Shown: positions 20,969 through 32,594 of the stretch, piece after piece
How positions within the stretch are numbered: the stretch's first letter is position 1
Layout: every line of letters begins with the position of its first letter
Origin: Euryodendron excelsum
Taxonomy: Eukaryota > Streptophyta > Magnoliopsida > Ericales > Pentaphylacaceae
Direction: 5' to 3'
DNA length: 64,000 nt
Assembly (NCBI GenBank): GCA_033060915.1
Contig: CM065393.1
Coordinates: forward strand, 1,696,501 to 1,760,500
Notes under the pieces: model-generated
Seen by the model: the letters and a program-made list of their open reading frames with translations, nothing else
What the model was told of the DNA's origin: nothing
Database searches by the model: none
Program-made: the position numbers and the translations under genes

Positions 20969-23900
20969 TGTCGCACCTAGATTTTTTGCACTCGAGGAAT
21001 ACTCACACAAGTGGGAAAAACACTGTACTCTCTCGTTAGAACTCACCCTCCTAGAAGAATGAGTGCGACTAGGTTTGAATTGAAAAATTGGTTTAAATAA
21101 AGGGCTTTTGAAAAAAAATTTGGAGTCGCCACCTAACTTAATTAAGGTGAGTTAGGTCACCTAAAAACTAAGAATAATCTGAAGATTACACTTAGGGTTT
21201 TTGGAAAATAATTTGAAAATATCTCCTCAAGAGAGGGTTTTTAGGAAAACAGGTTGTTTGGCAACCTTTGAAAAATATTTAGCCCTTTTTAGAAAAATAA
21301 CTCCATTTTGGTCTTTAAAATCAGTGATCCTAGGTTCGGAGGTTGGTTACGTGTAGGGAAGACGCACTAAGCTATCACCCTACCCCGCCCTTTCGGTACC
21401 TACATGTCAACCTACCCTAGATTCACCTATGAGAGTCTTTAATTGACTATAGTTCAATCATATCCACTTTGAAAAACAATGCTTGAAAACTAACATGATG
21501 CATGGTATGCAAGTGCAAAATAAGAGAATGGAAAAATAGATTTAGAAAGAGATTGATTTGATTTGAAAATTGAAAGTAGAAATTTGAAAATAGAAATTTT
21601 GAAATTGAAATTTGAGATTTGAAAAGATTTTGAAAACCACACCCATGAGGGTGGAATTGAAAGTTTGAAAAGTATTGTGACCGCACCTATAGAGGTTGCC
21701 TACGTATCCCTTTGGGAGAATCAGGTCAGTCGTAGTTCGGACCGGAGTCCGATTGAAAAGAGATTGATTTGAAGAGAGAGATTGGATTGGAAGAAAGAGA
21801 TTGAATTGAAAATTGGATTCGATTTGAGATTAGAAGAGGAGATTGGAAATTAAAATTGAGGAGATTGGACTTTGACTTGAAGAGATAGATTTCGACTTGT
21901 TTTGAAAAAGAGAAGGTTTGAGAAAACCTAGACTTAGGAAAGAGAAGAGACTTAGGAAAGATATGACTTGGCTTGGAAGATTTGGAAAGTTAGATTTTAA
22001 GAGACGTTCGAATTAGGAAAAGTCTGATTTAAGAAAGTTTCGAATTAGGAAAGTTTTATTTTTGGAAAGTTTTGAATTAGGAAAGTTTTAGGTTTAAGAA
22101 AGTTTTCAACTTTAGAAAAGTTTTGAAATGGGAAAGTATTGAATTTAGAAATGTTTTGAATTAAGAAAAGTTTAGTTTGAGAAAGGTTTAGAATTTGGAA
22201 AGTTTCAAATTAAGAAAGTTTTGAATTTTGGAATGTTTGAAAAAAGGGAAGTTTTGAATTTGGAAAGTTTTGAAAACAAGGAAGTTTTGAAAATAAGAAA
22301 GTTTCGTTTTAGGAAAAGTTTGAAAAAGGAAAGTTTTCAGTTTAGGAAATGTTTGAATTAAGAAAGTTTTGAGTTTAGAAAAGTCTTAGATTTGGAAAGA
22401 TGTTGAAGTTTTGGAAAGTTTAGAATTTGGAAAGATTTAGGGTTAGAAAGATTAAGATTTAGAAAGTTTTAGGGTTTTAGGAAATCTTGAGATTAGGAAA
22501 GGTTTGAGTTTAGGAAGAGTTTGAAAACTTAGGTTTGAAAAGTTAAGATTTGAAAGCAGGGTAGAATTAGGAAAGGGTTGAATTAGGAAAGATTTTTATG
22601 TTCAAGTTTTGGAAACTTAAGATTTAGGAAAGTGGAGGATTAGGAAGGATTTGAATTAGGAAAGATTTGGATTTGGAAGGGATTGGATTTGGTTTCTAAA
22701 AGAAAAGATTTGATTTTGTTTCCAAAAACGGAGGACGGGATCTAGTTTCCTAAATGGAGAGATTTGATTCGGTTTCCTAAAAGGAAGGTAAGATTTGGCA
22801 AGGATTTGGAAAAGGAGATTCTAGAAACCCTAGTTTTGAAAAATTATAGTTTTGACGTAGAAAATAGGTTTTGGAAACATGTATAGTTTGGATGTGAAAA
22901 CAAGAGGTTTTAGAAACCTAGATTTGGGACAAAGTTTGAAAATCATGTTTTTGGAAAGAAAATTAGGGTTTTCTAATTGTGGGCTCTAAGGCTTGACTTG
23001 GGCTCTAAGGCTTGACTTGGGCTCTAAGAAAAGAGTTTTTGGAAAGTGCATCTTTGGAAACGAAGGTTTTCTAGAAGGGACTCCTAGGGAGGAATTTTTG
23101 GAAAGTGAATTTGAAGAGGGAGTTTTTGGAAAAAGATTTTAAAGAGAAGGAGTTTTGGAAAGTGTGTTTTTAGAAATGTAGATTTTAGAAGGAAAATCCT
23201 AGAGAGGAAATTTCTAGAAGGAAGATTTTGGAAAGAGAGTTTTTGGAAAGATTTTTGGAGAGAATTCTTCTAGGAAGGTTTTTGGTTGAAGATTGTTGGA
23301 GAGAGTTTTTGGAAAGATTTTTGGGGAACGTTTTTAGAAAGTGGATTTTGAGGAAAAGATTTTGGAGAGGAGTTGAAAAAGAGAGTTTTGAAAAACAGAT
23401 TTTGGAAGGGAGTTTTTGAAAACAATTTTGAAGAGGAGAGTTTTAGGAAAGTATGTTGAAAAAGAGATTTTTAGGAAGAGATTTTTGAAAAGAGAGTTTT
23501 TAGAAGGTATAAAAACGTCTCACTTTCCTAAAGCGATTCTAGCCATAAGAAGGCTAGAACCACTTTTAGGAAAGCGGTTTTAAAAACAATAAGATTTGAA
23601 AATATAGACCAAAAAAGTCACTTTTAATGTAACACTTTCCTAAAGCAACCCTAGCCATGGAAAGGCTAGAATTACCCTAGAATTGTGGTTTTGAAAACAA
23701 GTTTTTGAAAAAGAGATTTTGATGCAATTTTGAAAACAAGTTTGAAAACGTTTTGAAAAACAACTTTGAAAACGGTTTTTGGAAGATGCAAGACTATGAT
23801 ATGCACAATGCAATTTGGGGTCGTGAACATACAAGGTTAAGGCTTCACCACATAATCAAGGGGGCCGGACCCACGTGGTCTCTGGTTAGGTTAGAAAAAA

Positions 23901-24401
23901 GCCCCCGACACGGTGACTCTCCAATAGTCTAATCTTACACATGGACCGGGAGTCCCTTTGTTTCAAGCATGCAAAGAAAGGAGGGGGGGGGAAGAGATGG
24001 GGGATTAAAATAGAGAAAACCCAAGTGGGTTGGAGAGAGAAGAAGAGAGAGGGGGGAAGTGCAGAAAATTAAAGAGAAAACCTATCGTATGTCTTCTTTA
24101 TTTTGCGCGCCGCGCTGTCTTCGATCTTCGGTCTTTGTCTTGATCTTCACCTTCAGCCTTCAAGAGTTGTCTTCAAGCTTTGGATGGCAGCTCTTCAAGT
24201 CTTCAAAGGATGGTTGAAGGCTAGGGTATGAGTGTATGGGAGACTAGGGTTTGTATAGGGGCTAGGGTTTGTGTATAGTGGCTAGGGTTTTTGGGAAAAC
24301 CTAGGGAGGCTAGGGTTTTGGAGGTGCTCGAACTCTGTATATCGAAATATAGGATTTTTAGGTTAAGTTTGCAGACCCCTTTCACGTTGAATGAGGCTCT
24401 G

Positions 24402-24409
24402 TATTTATA
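24402..24409 (-). promoter_or_regulatory. TATA box of LTR5
   Basis: TATAAATA on the minus strand in the same CTATAAATACAGAGCC context as LTR1 and LTR2. Confidence 0.6.
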
Positions 24410-25377
24410 GAGGGAGGACAAACCTAGCGCCTGTTGCAGTGGCGTTAGGGCAAACTTTACACTGGCGCCACTAGGAGTGGTGCCAGGCCATTTTTTGGAT
24501 TGGCGCCACTACTAGTGGCGTCTGCTAATTAGGAAAGGTTTAAGGTCGGCAGGCAACGTATCTTTGACTAGATTTGGGCACCTGTACTAGTGACTACCAT
24601 GCAATTTTTAGTCTGGCTTCACTAGGAGTGACTCCGGAAAGTCTGGGAATGATTTGAAGGAGCCGGGAATGACCCGGGGGGCTAGAAAGAAGCAAGAACA
24701 CTTAAAATAGTGTTCTGGAGGTATTTGACTCGAAAAGTGAGGATAAGATGTGTCGGAATGGTCGACTGGGCCTTTAGGGCAAAACGGTCAATCGAACCGA
24801 AAAACTGCCGGGACAGACTCGGACTGTCCCGAAAGAAGACTGGGGATCTGGAAACATTATTTAGAATGTTCCCAGAGGTTGCCAGTTTGATTTCCAGAGC
24901 CGGCGTGGTCGAAAAAGGAGATCGGCCCACTAGGGGCAAAACGGTCATTTCACACCGGGTTGGCTGGAACTGACTCGGAATGATCCAAAAAGTTATGGAG
25001 AGGTTGAGAACACTATAAAAAGTAGTCTCAGGAGGTTACCGGTTTAATACCCAGAGCCGGTGTGGTCGGAAAAGGAGACCGGCCCACCAGGGGCAAAACG
25101 GTCATTTTGTACCGGGTTGGCCGGAACTGACTCGGAATGATCTGAAAAGATAAAGGAAGGTTGAGAATACTATAAAAAGTAGTCTCAAGAGGTTACTGGT
25201 TTGATACCCAGAGCCGGTGTGGTTCCCGGGGCATTCGGATGCTTAGGGGCAAAATGGTCATCTTGACCAGAAAGTCTCGGAAAAGGTCCTAAGGGTAGTC
25301 TAGTCATTTTTCACCGAAGTGAGCTAACAGACACGGGTGTTGACCTAGGTTTTTGAGTGTTTCTGCCACTCTAACGG

Positions 25378-25665
25378 TGTGAGTATTTCCGCTACTCGGA
25401 CGGGGTTGATGATTTGTGAGTATTTCCGCTACTCGGACGGGGTTGATGATTTGGGAGTATTTCCGCTACTCAGACGGGGTTGATGATTTGGGAGTATTTC
25501 CGCTACTCGGACGGGGTTGATGATTTGTGAGTATTTCCGCTACTCTAACGGTTTTGTGAGTATTTTCGCTACTCTAACGGTTTTGTGAGTATTTTCGCTA
25601 CTCTAACGGTTTTGTGAGTATTTTTGCTACTCTAACGGTTTTGTGAGTAGTTTCGCTACTCGGAC
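25378..25665. repeat. Two adjacent short tandem arrays in LTR5
   Basis: First come about four to five units of 37 bp containing GAGTATTTCCGCTACTCGG and GACGGGGTTGATGATTT. Then come about four units of 29 bp containing GAGTATTTTCGCTACTC and TAACGGTTTTGT. LTR1 and LTR2 have only one or two copies of the core at this place (about 1890-1940, 7355-7405). The expansion is therefore specific to LTR5, and a few more 29-bp units recur at about 25815-25925. Confidence 0.85.
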
Positions 25666-25975
25666 CGTCTCGAGGAATAAACTGTCTCGAGAGTGAGACT
25701 GGAAGGGGTCTTACCATCTCTGAAGAGATGTGCCTAGATTGGAACCGTCTTGAGGAATAAACTGTCTCGAGAGTGGGATTGGAAAAGGGTCTTACCGTCT
25801 CCGAGGAGACGTGCTTGGATTGTGAGTGTTTTCGCCACTCTAACGGTTTTGTGAGTACTTCCGCTACTCTAACGGTTTTGTGAGTATTTCCGCTACTCTA
25901 ACGGTTTTGTGAGTAGTTTTGCTACTCGGACCGTCTCGAGGAATAAACTGTCTCGAGAGAGGGATTGGAATTGGA
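25663..25975. repeat. Contracted 81-bp array in LTR5
   Basis: Only two to three recognisable 81-bp units (GTCTCGAGGAATAAACTGTC). They are split by the renewed 29-bp repeats at about 25815-25925, which shows a local rearrangement between the two arrays. Confidence 0.75.
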
Positions 25976-26153
25976 ATAAAAAAGGACAATGCCCCTAAGG
26001 GCATTTTGGTCATTTTGCCTCTATTTGGACCTGACATGCCCGCGAAGCGATGGAAAGACGAAATTTGGACCTAGAGAATTGGTTTCGATTGGAATATGCC
26101 CAAAATGACTTGAAAACAAGTCTGGACGGAGTGTAAACTGCCGAGCGGTCAAA

Positions 26154-29100
26154 AATAGGTTATTCTCTATTTTAATCCCCATCTTCTACCCCCCTTTCTT
26201 ACATGCTTGAAATAAGGAAACTCTTAGTTCATGCTTAGATGAAAGTATGTGCACAAACCTACTTTAAAATGGTATGGCCTTAGAACACTTTACTATGTGG
26301 TGAAGCCTCTAGCCTTGTATGATTTCATGACCCTTTTGCATATAATTATCTTCTTTATGTTTTGCATACTTAACTTTGTTTTTATTTTTCCAAAGCTTTC
26401 ACTATCTCTATTTCTATGACATTCTCAAGCTCCATATTCAAATGTTTTCTTAAAAATGGTCCTAGAGTTAGTTCACTGTAGTCTAGGTTAAACCCTCTTT
26501 AAGTCCCTTGACTTCATTTTGCAACTCTAAATTTCATTGCTTTTCAAAATTGCATTAAAATGGCTTTCAAACCCCTTTCTTCTATGTTCATTTTCAAGGG
26601 TTTTACTCTTTTGAATTTTGTGGTTGAAACTATTCCTTGGAACCCTCTCTAAGGTGGTCTCCCCATTATCTTAACCATATGAACCCTAGTTCATTGGAGT
26701 TGGCTCTATTCTCTTTAAAATTGTTTTCAAAACAATTCCCTTCGAAAAGGGTTTCAAAATTGCACTCTCTTAAACTTGTATAAAAATCACCTTCTTAAAT
26801 CATCATTTTCATCTTGATTTTAGAAGTCTTGCTCTCTTCTATATTGAGGTTGAAATAGTTCTATGGAGTCCTCTTTAGAGTGATTTCCTTCAAATCAACC
26901 ATATGAACCCTTACTCTTTAGAGTGGTCTTCAATTTGTTAAAAGTGATTTTCTAAAACCTCCCTCCTAAAGCCAATTTTCAAAAGGTCATTCTCTCTAAC
27001 TTTCCAGTCTTCAAAATTGTCTATTCAATATTGATTTTCACAAGTTTTACTCCCTTGAATTTGTGGGTGAAATGGTTCCAAAGCAACTCTCTCGTGAGTG
27101 GTTTCCAACTATCAACCATAGAACCCTAACACTCACTGGAGTGGCTTTCATAAAATGATTTTCAAAACATAGTTTCAAATTTCATCCATAAAATCACCTT
27201 TCCAAAACCACTTGTCAAAACCACCTTCTAACACTAGGTTAACTTGACCCTAGTTGTCCAAATCCTAGGTTAACCTAACCTTAGTTAGTTAATCCTAGGT
27301 CACTTTAACCCTAGGTTAACCTAACCTTAGTTAGTCAACCCTAGGTTACTTTACCTAAAGACAACCAAACCCTAGGTTAACCTAACCCAAGTTAGTTAAC
27401 TCTAGGTTATCTCACATTTAGGTTAACCTAACCTTAGTTAGTTAACCTTAGGCCACCTTAACCTTAGGTTAACCTAATCCAAGTTAGTTAACCATAGGTT
27501 AACCTAACCCTAACCCTAACCCAACCTAGGTTAGTTGGCTTCAAGGTCCTAATTCAAAGACCCTTTTTCAAATAATCTTCAACTCAAAAACTATTTTCAT
27601 AACATACTTTCAAAGCATCCCACTCTCTTAAGATTTCAAAAATCAACTCCAAAACCTTTTCGAGTATCCCCACACTCTATGTCTCCAAGAAGTTTTCTTA
27701 AGCTTGTCTCAACTAAAATGGTTAGACACTTAAAATTTTTCAAAAATTATTTCCAAAATATTTTCAAGAACTCACAACCCTAAAGTGTCCCCAATCCTTT
27801 ATGATTAAGGGATTCTAAGGAAAGTGACACATTAAATACAACCTTCAAGGCTGTCTATATTCGGGTTCCAAAACCCTAAGTGTTTTCAAAAGCTCTTTTC
27901 GAAAATGATTTCCAAACATCACATTCTTGAAGCAACCCTGCTCCTTCCATGATTAGGATTGATTAAGTGCGGGTGAGAAATTCAAAAAGGGTTTTATAAC
28001 CCTAGCGTTTTAAAAAACTCAAGAAAAGTCTCTAGCCCCTTTTCCAAACATATTTTCAAAACTTATTACCTTACAGGAGTTTAGTTCTTTAATGACTAAC
28101 CTCTTAAAGGTAAATGAAATATTAAAAATGCCTTTCATAAGGTGCTCAAAGACTATTTTCAAAATCATTTCAAGACGAATTCATAAGAGCTCTTATGACT
28201 CCAAGTCCAATTTTCAAGTCCATAATCAAATTTTCAAAACTTTCAAAACTCTATTGAGTTATGTTCAAAAGCTTTTCAAAATACTTCAAAATTCCATTTT
28301 GAGAGCACTTTCAAAAACCTTTAAGTTCTATTCCAAATACATTCCAACATCCAATTTCAAATCAAAATACTCAAGTCCTCTCTTCTCAAAGACCACAAAA
28401 TGTCTTCCAACCTTTCCAAAGACCTTAAAGTGTCTTCAAAACTTTCCAATGGCCTCAATGTACCTATTTTCTATTGGACTCTTGCCTGAACTACGAATGA
28501 TCTGATTCTCGCCAAATGAGATACGTAGGCAACCTAAAGTGGTGCGGTCATAACTCTTATCTCTTCCCAAGTACCCTTCCAAAGCTCTCCATCCATTCAA
28601 GATTTCTATTTCAAATTCTTTCAAAATTTTCATATTTTCAAACATTTTTTTCAAGACTTGCATCATGTATCATTCATCTAAAAAGTGATGGTCAAACCCT
28701 ATTTTCAAAATATTAAAGTGGATATTAAGTGGATAATAGTAACCAATTATTCAAGTTAGTAAATTAAGGGTGATTAGACATGTAGGTACTGAAAAGGCGG
28801 GGTAGAGTGATGATTTTAGGATATCTTCTGTACACATAACCAACCCCGGAACCATAGATTTCTGTTTTCGAGAGACCAAAATGGAGTTATTTTAAAAAAC
28901 GGCTTAAAACTTTTCAAAGGTTGCCAAACAACCTATTTTCTTAAAAACTCTCTCTTAAGGAGGTTTTCAAAACCTTTTTCAAAAATCCTAAGTTTAATCT
29001 TTGAATTATACTTAGTTTTAGGTGACCTAACTCACCTTAATCAAGTTAGGTGGCGACTCCTATTTTTTTAAAAAAGCTTTTAGTTAATTCAATTCCAAGT

Positions 29101-29204
29101 TCAAATCTAGTCGCACTTATCCCTCTAAGAGGATGAGTTTTAATAACAGAGTTTCATGCTTTTTCCCGAACCGAAAGGACTTGGTTAAAAACTGGGGCGC
29201 GACA
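26154..29204 (+). mobile_element. H4, segment 3: diverged R-U5 region to 3' end
   Basis: Begins TTATTCTCTATTTTAATCC, homologous to the start of the A-rich half of LTR3 at about 11262. It ends CTGGGGCGCGACA at 29204. It keeps the conserved blocks (28486-28554, about 28770-28850, about 29020-29060). The middle differs from other copies: CT-rich short repeats are mixed with CCATATGAACCCTAG-like phrases and a telomere-like stretch at 27228-27535. Confidence 0.7.
27228..27535. repeat. Telomere-like CCTAGGTTAACCTAACC repeats in H4
   Basis: AGGTTAACCTAA recurs at 27267, 27313, 27374, 27420, 27466 and 27496, mostly 46 bp apart. Near the end there is a short run of CCCTAA repeats. The units contain the palindrome GGTTAACC. 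This is a local tandem expansion inside the LTR and not a chromosome end. Confidence 0.75.
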
Positions 29205-30547
29205 GAAACTTTCCTAATTCTAAGCTTTCTAAAATCTAGAATTTCCTAAACCTAGCTTTCTAAATTCATTCAAATCAAATAACAAGTCAAATCTTTTTAA
29301 ATCAAATCAAATCTCCTTTCAAACTTTTCTCAAATTCAACTTTCCTAATTCGAACCTTCCCCAAATCCAACTTTCTAAAATCAAACCTCTCAAGTCTAAA
29401 TCAAACCTTCCTAATTCAACTACATGTCCCAATCTTAAGTTACCTAAACCCTAGGATACCTAAACTCTAGTTCAACCTTAATCCTAAGTTAGGAAGTTTC
29501 AACATTTTTTTTTTTGTAAAACTCCTTCCTAAACCAATATAGTTTTCCAACTACAATCTAAGTTGAAATGTTTTCAAAACTCAACTCCTTCTTTCTTAAA
29601 TCAAGTCCAAGTTTTCTTTCAAGGTTCAAACCCCTTTTTCAAGTTCAATTCTAAGTTTAAGTTCAACTTCAACTTCAATTTCAAATCATCTATTCCAAGT
29701 TCAAATCAAACCCCTTTTTTCAAATCAAATTCTTTTCAAATCAAACTTTTCAAAAACCTTAAAATGTCTATTTTCAATCGGACTTTTATTTGAACTACGA
29801 CTGACCTAATTTCCCAACAAAGGGATACGTAGGTAACCCTCATGGGTGCGGTCACAAACTTTTTCAAATCTCCAATTCCATAATCTATTTCAAGTTTTCA
29901 ATTTCTAAAACCTTCTTTCAAACTTCAACTCTTCTTTTTAAATTTATTTTCGAAATTAAATCTTTCTTTTCAAATCTATTCTCAAAATCAAACCTTTTTT
30001 CTTGCACTTGCATGTCATGCATCATATCAAACTTCTTTCTAAAGTTCTTTTCAAAGTGGATATAGTTGGACAATTTGTTAATCGAAGATTCTAATGAGTG
30101 AACCTAGGGTGAATAGACATGTAGGTACCGTAAGGGCAGGGTAGGGTGATGGCTTAGTACGTCTTCCCTAAACATAAGCAACCTCTGAACCTAGAATCAC
30201 TGTTTTCAAATACCAAAATGGAGTTATTTTCAAAAAGGGCTTAAATATTTTCAAAGGTTGTCAAACAACCTATTTTCTTAAAAACCCTCTCTTGAGGAAG
30301 TTTTTCAAAACATTTTCAAAAACCCTAAGTGTAATCTTTGGATTGTGCTTAGTTTTAGGTGGTCTAACTCACCTTAATCAAGTTAGGTGGTGACTCAAAA
30401 CTTTTTTCAAAAGCCCTTAATCAAATCAATTTTTAATTCAAACCTAGTCGTACACATCCTTTTAGGAGAATGAGTTCTAACGAGGGAGTACCGTGTTTTT
30501 CCTACTTGTTTGTATTTTTTTCAAGTGCGAAAAATCAGGGCGTGACA
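29205..30547 (+). mobile_element. Truncated giant-LTR fragment
   Basis: Starts abruptly with GAAACTTTCCTAATTC, a word from the middle of the CT-rich region. It contains the conserved block at 29791-29855 and ends at CAGGGCGTGACA (30547). It is the last 1.34 kb of an LTR of this family in plus sense. Its right end abuts the broken reverse transcriptase of gypsy-1. The remainder of this LTR is not found on the far side of H4, so it was lost or displaced. Confidence 0.75.
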
Positions 30548-30831
30548 ACCACTGTGTTGAACAGCCATTGTGGATAGTATACTGCTTGTATTGCCACTAT
30601 TTTAAGAAATCTTTCCACCTCTTCAATTAGAGCATCAACATGCTGCGTTGCTGCTCGCCTGCTCTTCTGTACCACAAATTGGCACTGTGGATCGACTTTG
30701 AGCCTATGGCAGGTGACGTTGGGATCAATCCTGGGCATCTCATATGGAGTCCACGCAAAGACTTCCAAATTCTCCATTAGTAGGTTGATCAGGTCCCTCT
30801 CTTCTATGGATGGCAAGGATGTACCAATCAT
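30548..30831 (-). pseudogene. Gypsy-1 pol: start of reverse transcriptase, truncated
   Basis: A minus-strand reading frame of about 95 residues. It has the segment NLEVFAWTPYEMPRIDP and the downstream YPQWLFNTVV, which in Ty3/gypsy polyproteins mark the linker and the beginning of reverse transcriptase. It ends exactly at 30548, where the giant-LTR terminus starts. The catalytic palm, RNase H and integrase are absent from the window. Confidence 0.8.
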
Positions 30832-31160
30832 AAAGTACTCTTCCTTGTCCAGTCTATCAATCTTAATCTTTTTGAGCTCCTCCGTGACTTCTTATTTAGG
30901 TGTTCCCCAATATCATCTAGAGTAGGAGTATCTTCGTGAAGCGCCATCATATAGATCTGTTTTGACTTTATCTTTGAGCAACAAGTTGTTAAAGAACACT
31001 GTTTAGTTGCGACCTGATCCCCCCTGATGTCCTGTATCCCCTCACTGTTGGGGAAGCATATCACCTTGTGATAGGTAGATGGTATAACATTCATCAGGTG
31101 TAACCATATCCGACCTATTATTGCATTATAGGGCGAAAGGACAATGACCACCAGGAATTT
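30832..31160 (-). pseudogene. Gypsy-1 pol: protease-RT linker region
   Basis: Contains YNAIIGRIWLHLMNVIPSTY and a nearby HKVICFPN, the conserved segment between protease and reverse transcriptase in plant gypsy elements of this group. The end of this frame (at 30828) overlaps the start of the RT frame by four bases in a different phase, a frameshift. Confidence 0.75.
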
Positions 31161-31186
31161 AGTTTACAGTGTTACATTCCTGACCA

Positions 31187-31501
31187 TCACTGGTAGCGTC
31201 TTCCTAGTGGCCAAACTGGGTTCGAGATGAAGCCGATTAATGGGTTGAGGGAGGGTTGTAGGTTGGCATCTTTCAACCCCAATTTTTTAAACAGGTCGTA
31301 ATACATTAGCTCAGATGAACTCCCCTGATCAATTAGAATCCTCTTGACATCACAGTCCCCCATTCGTAGAGTTACAGCCAATGTATTATTATGGGGCATC
31401 TGAACTCTAGCCAAATCATCATCAATAAATATTATGACCTCTGTACTACTTTTGACTTTGACTTTCTTGGTTGGAGGCTCGATTTGCATCACTTGCCTCA
31501 A
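31187..31501 (-). pseudogene. Gypsy-1 aspartic protease domain
   Basis: Minus-strand frame with a protease core around RILIDQGSSSELMYYDLF. Retroviral-type proteases need Asp-Thr/Ser-Gly, and this copy reads Asp-Gln-Gly. Upstream is the usual Tat/Athila-like segment with HNNTLAVTLRMGD. The catalytic Asp is kept but the triad is altered, consistent with a dead element. Confidence 0.8.
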
Positions 31502-31639
31502 GTGTGCTGCTTTCTAGATCTCTGCTCGATACTTATGAGGATCTACCTCTATCGACCCTATTGATCCATGCAGCACCACAATTACCCGAGGTGGTTTTGC
31601 CCGGGCCTCCTTTTGTGGGGCACTATCCTACTTGCTCTA

Positions 31640-32594
31640 CTATACTTTTCTCATAGTCTCTCTCTTGGTCAATGTACTGGTCAAGATGACTAGATTTTGT
31701 TAGTTCTTCCCAATGATTTTTAAGTTGCCTGTAGTGCTCCATTTTGGTGCCCCTTTTCCTTATGGTAGGAGCAAAACTTTCTTTGTTCCCGTGCTGCAGG
31801 GTCTCTTGGCAACTTCTACAGCCACTTGAAAAAAAACTTGTCACAAATCTGGGGCAAAATTTTATAGATGGGGTTCTTAAATACTGTGTTAACACCTTCA
31901 ATTATTTTTCTGCCTCGGTTATTACTTTCTTCACATTGGGGCTTCTTACTTTTCCTTTCGTCTTTCTTATCTGGTTTCTCGCTAACCTTCTCTTAGATCG
32001 CCTGTGCAACATCTTCCTCAACTCTAACGCACTGTTTAATTCTTAACATCAGGTCTCATACCCTAGTAGCTAGTTTTTTCATTAGGGATTGTCTCAGTTA
32101 GTGCTCCCTAGGAAGGCCAATCTTGAATTGTGCAATGGCTAACTGCTCGCTGCACTCCTCAATTTCATTGTAGGCCTCCCAATATCGTCTTGCATATGCT
32201 CGTAAGCCTTCTTCATCCTTCTTCTGTAAGGATAGCAAGTAGTCTACCTCATTAAACTATTTGATGTTTGATGTTTGCTGTTTGTGATGAAGCGTGCGGT
32301 GAATATCTTGACTAGTTGTCTCCAACTTCCTACTGATCTAGACGGCAATTTGTCAAACTATCGTAAAAGTACTTTTCCCAAACTTGATGGAAAAACTTGG
32401 CACATTAAGGACTCATCTCCACTCCACAGCACCATTATCTGTTTTTAGTACCAGACATGACTAACGGGATTTGACTTCCCATCATAGGGTGTAAACTTTG
32501 ATGGTGTGAACTTTCGTGGAGTTTGGCAAGCCTCAATCTCCTCCCTAAAGGGTGTGGACGAAATCTAATCTAGAGCTTTTCTGGCTATGTCATG
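31640..32594 (-). pseudogene. Gypsy-1 gag, C-terminal part, decayed
   Basis: Conceptual minus-strand translation over several frames shows the gag core (KFTPYDGKSNP and FPSSLG, then FTARFI) and a C-terminal segment HWEELTKSSHLDQYI typical of plant gypsy gag tails. Multiple stops and frameshifts break it, so it is not one ORF. The frame is cut at 32594 by the inserted TGTTAG...CTAACA element and continues at 34520. Confidence 0.7.

Larger units (their letters stand above)
20969..26153 (-). mobile_element. LTR5: giant LTR with lost 5' (sense) end
   Basis: On the plus strand it starts TGTCGCACCTAG at 20969. It carries the conserved block near 21677-21742, the AG-rich repeat region (21830-23500), a TATA box at 24402-24409 (minus), 157-bp repeats (about 24840-25250) and the short-unit arrays at 25378-25975. 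It stops at GGTCAAAAATAGG, where the family should continue to GTGCTTACA. The next bases are already H4 (TTATTCTCTATTTT). About ten terminal bases, the right target copy and a few H4 bases are therefore deleted. The left flank CTAGC would be the target duplication. Confidence 0.8.

Noticed and set aside
27228..27535. True chromosome-end telomere
   Set aside because: Only a few CCCTAA units occur, inside an LTR with sequence continuing on both sides.
1..30547. Reading the repeated blocks as a CRISPR-like array or a bacterial repeat region
   Set aside because: Repeats are long, directly adjacent and lack unique spacers, and the DNA is clearly plant nuclear with TATA boxes and LTR target duplications.
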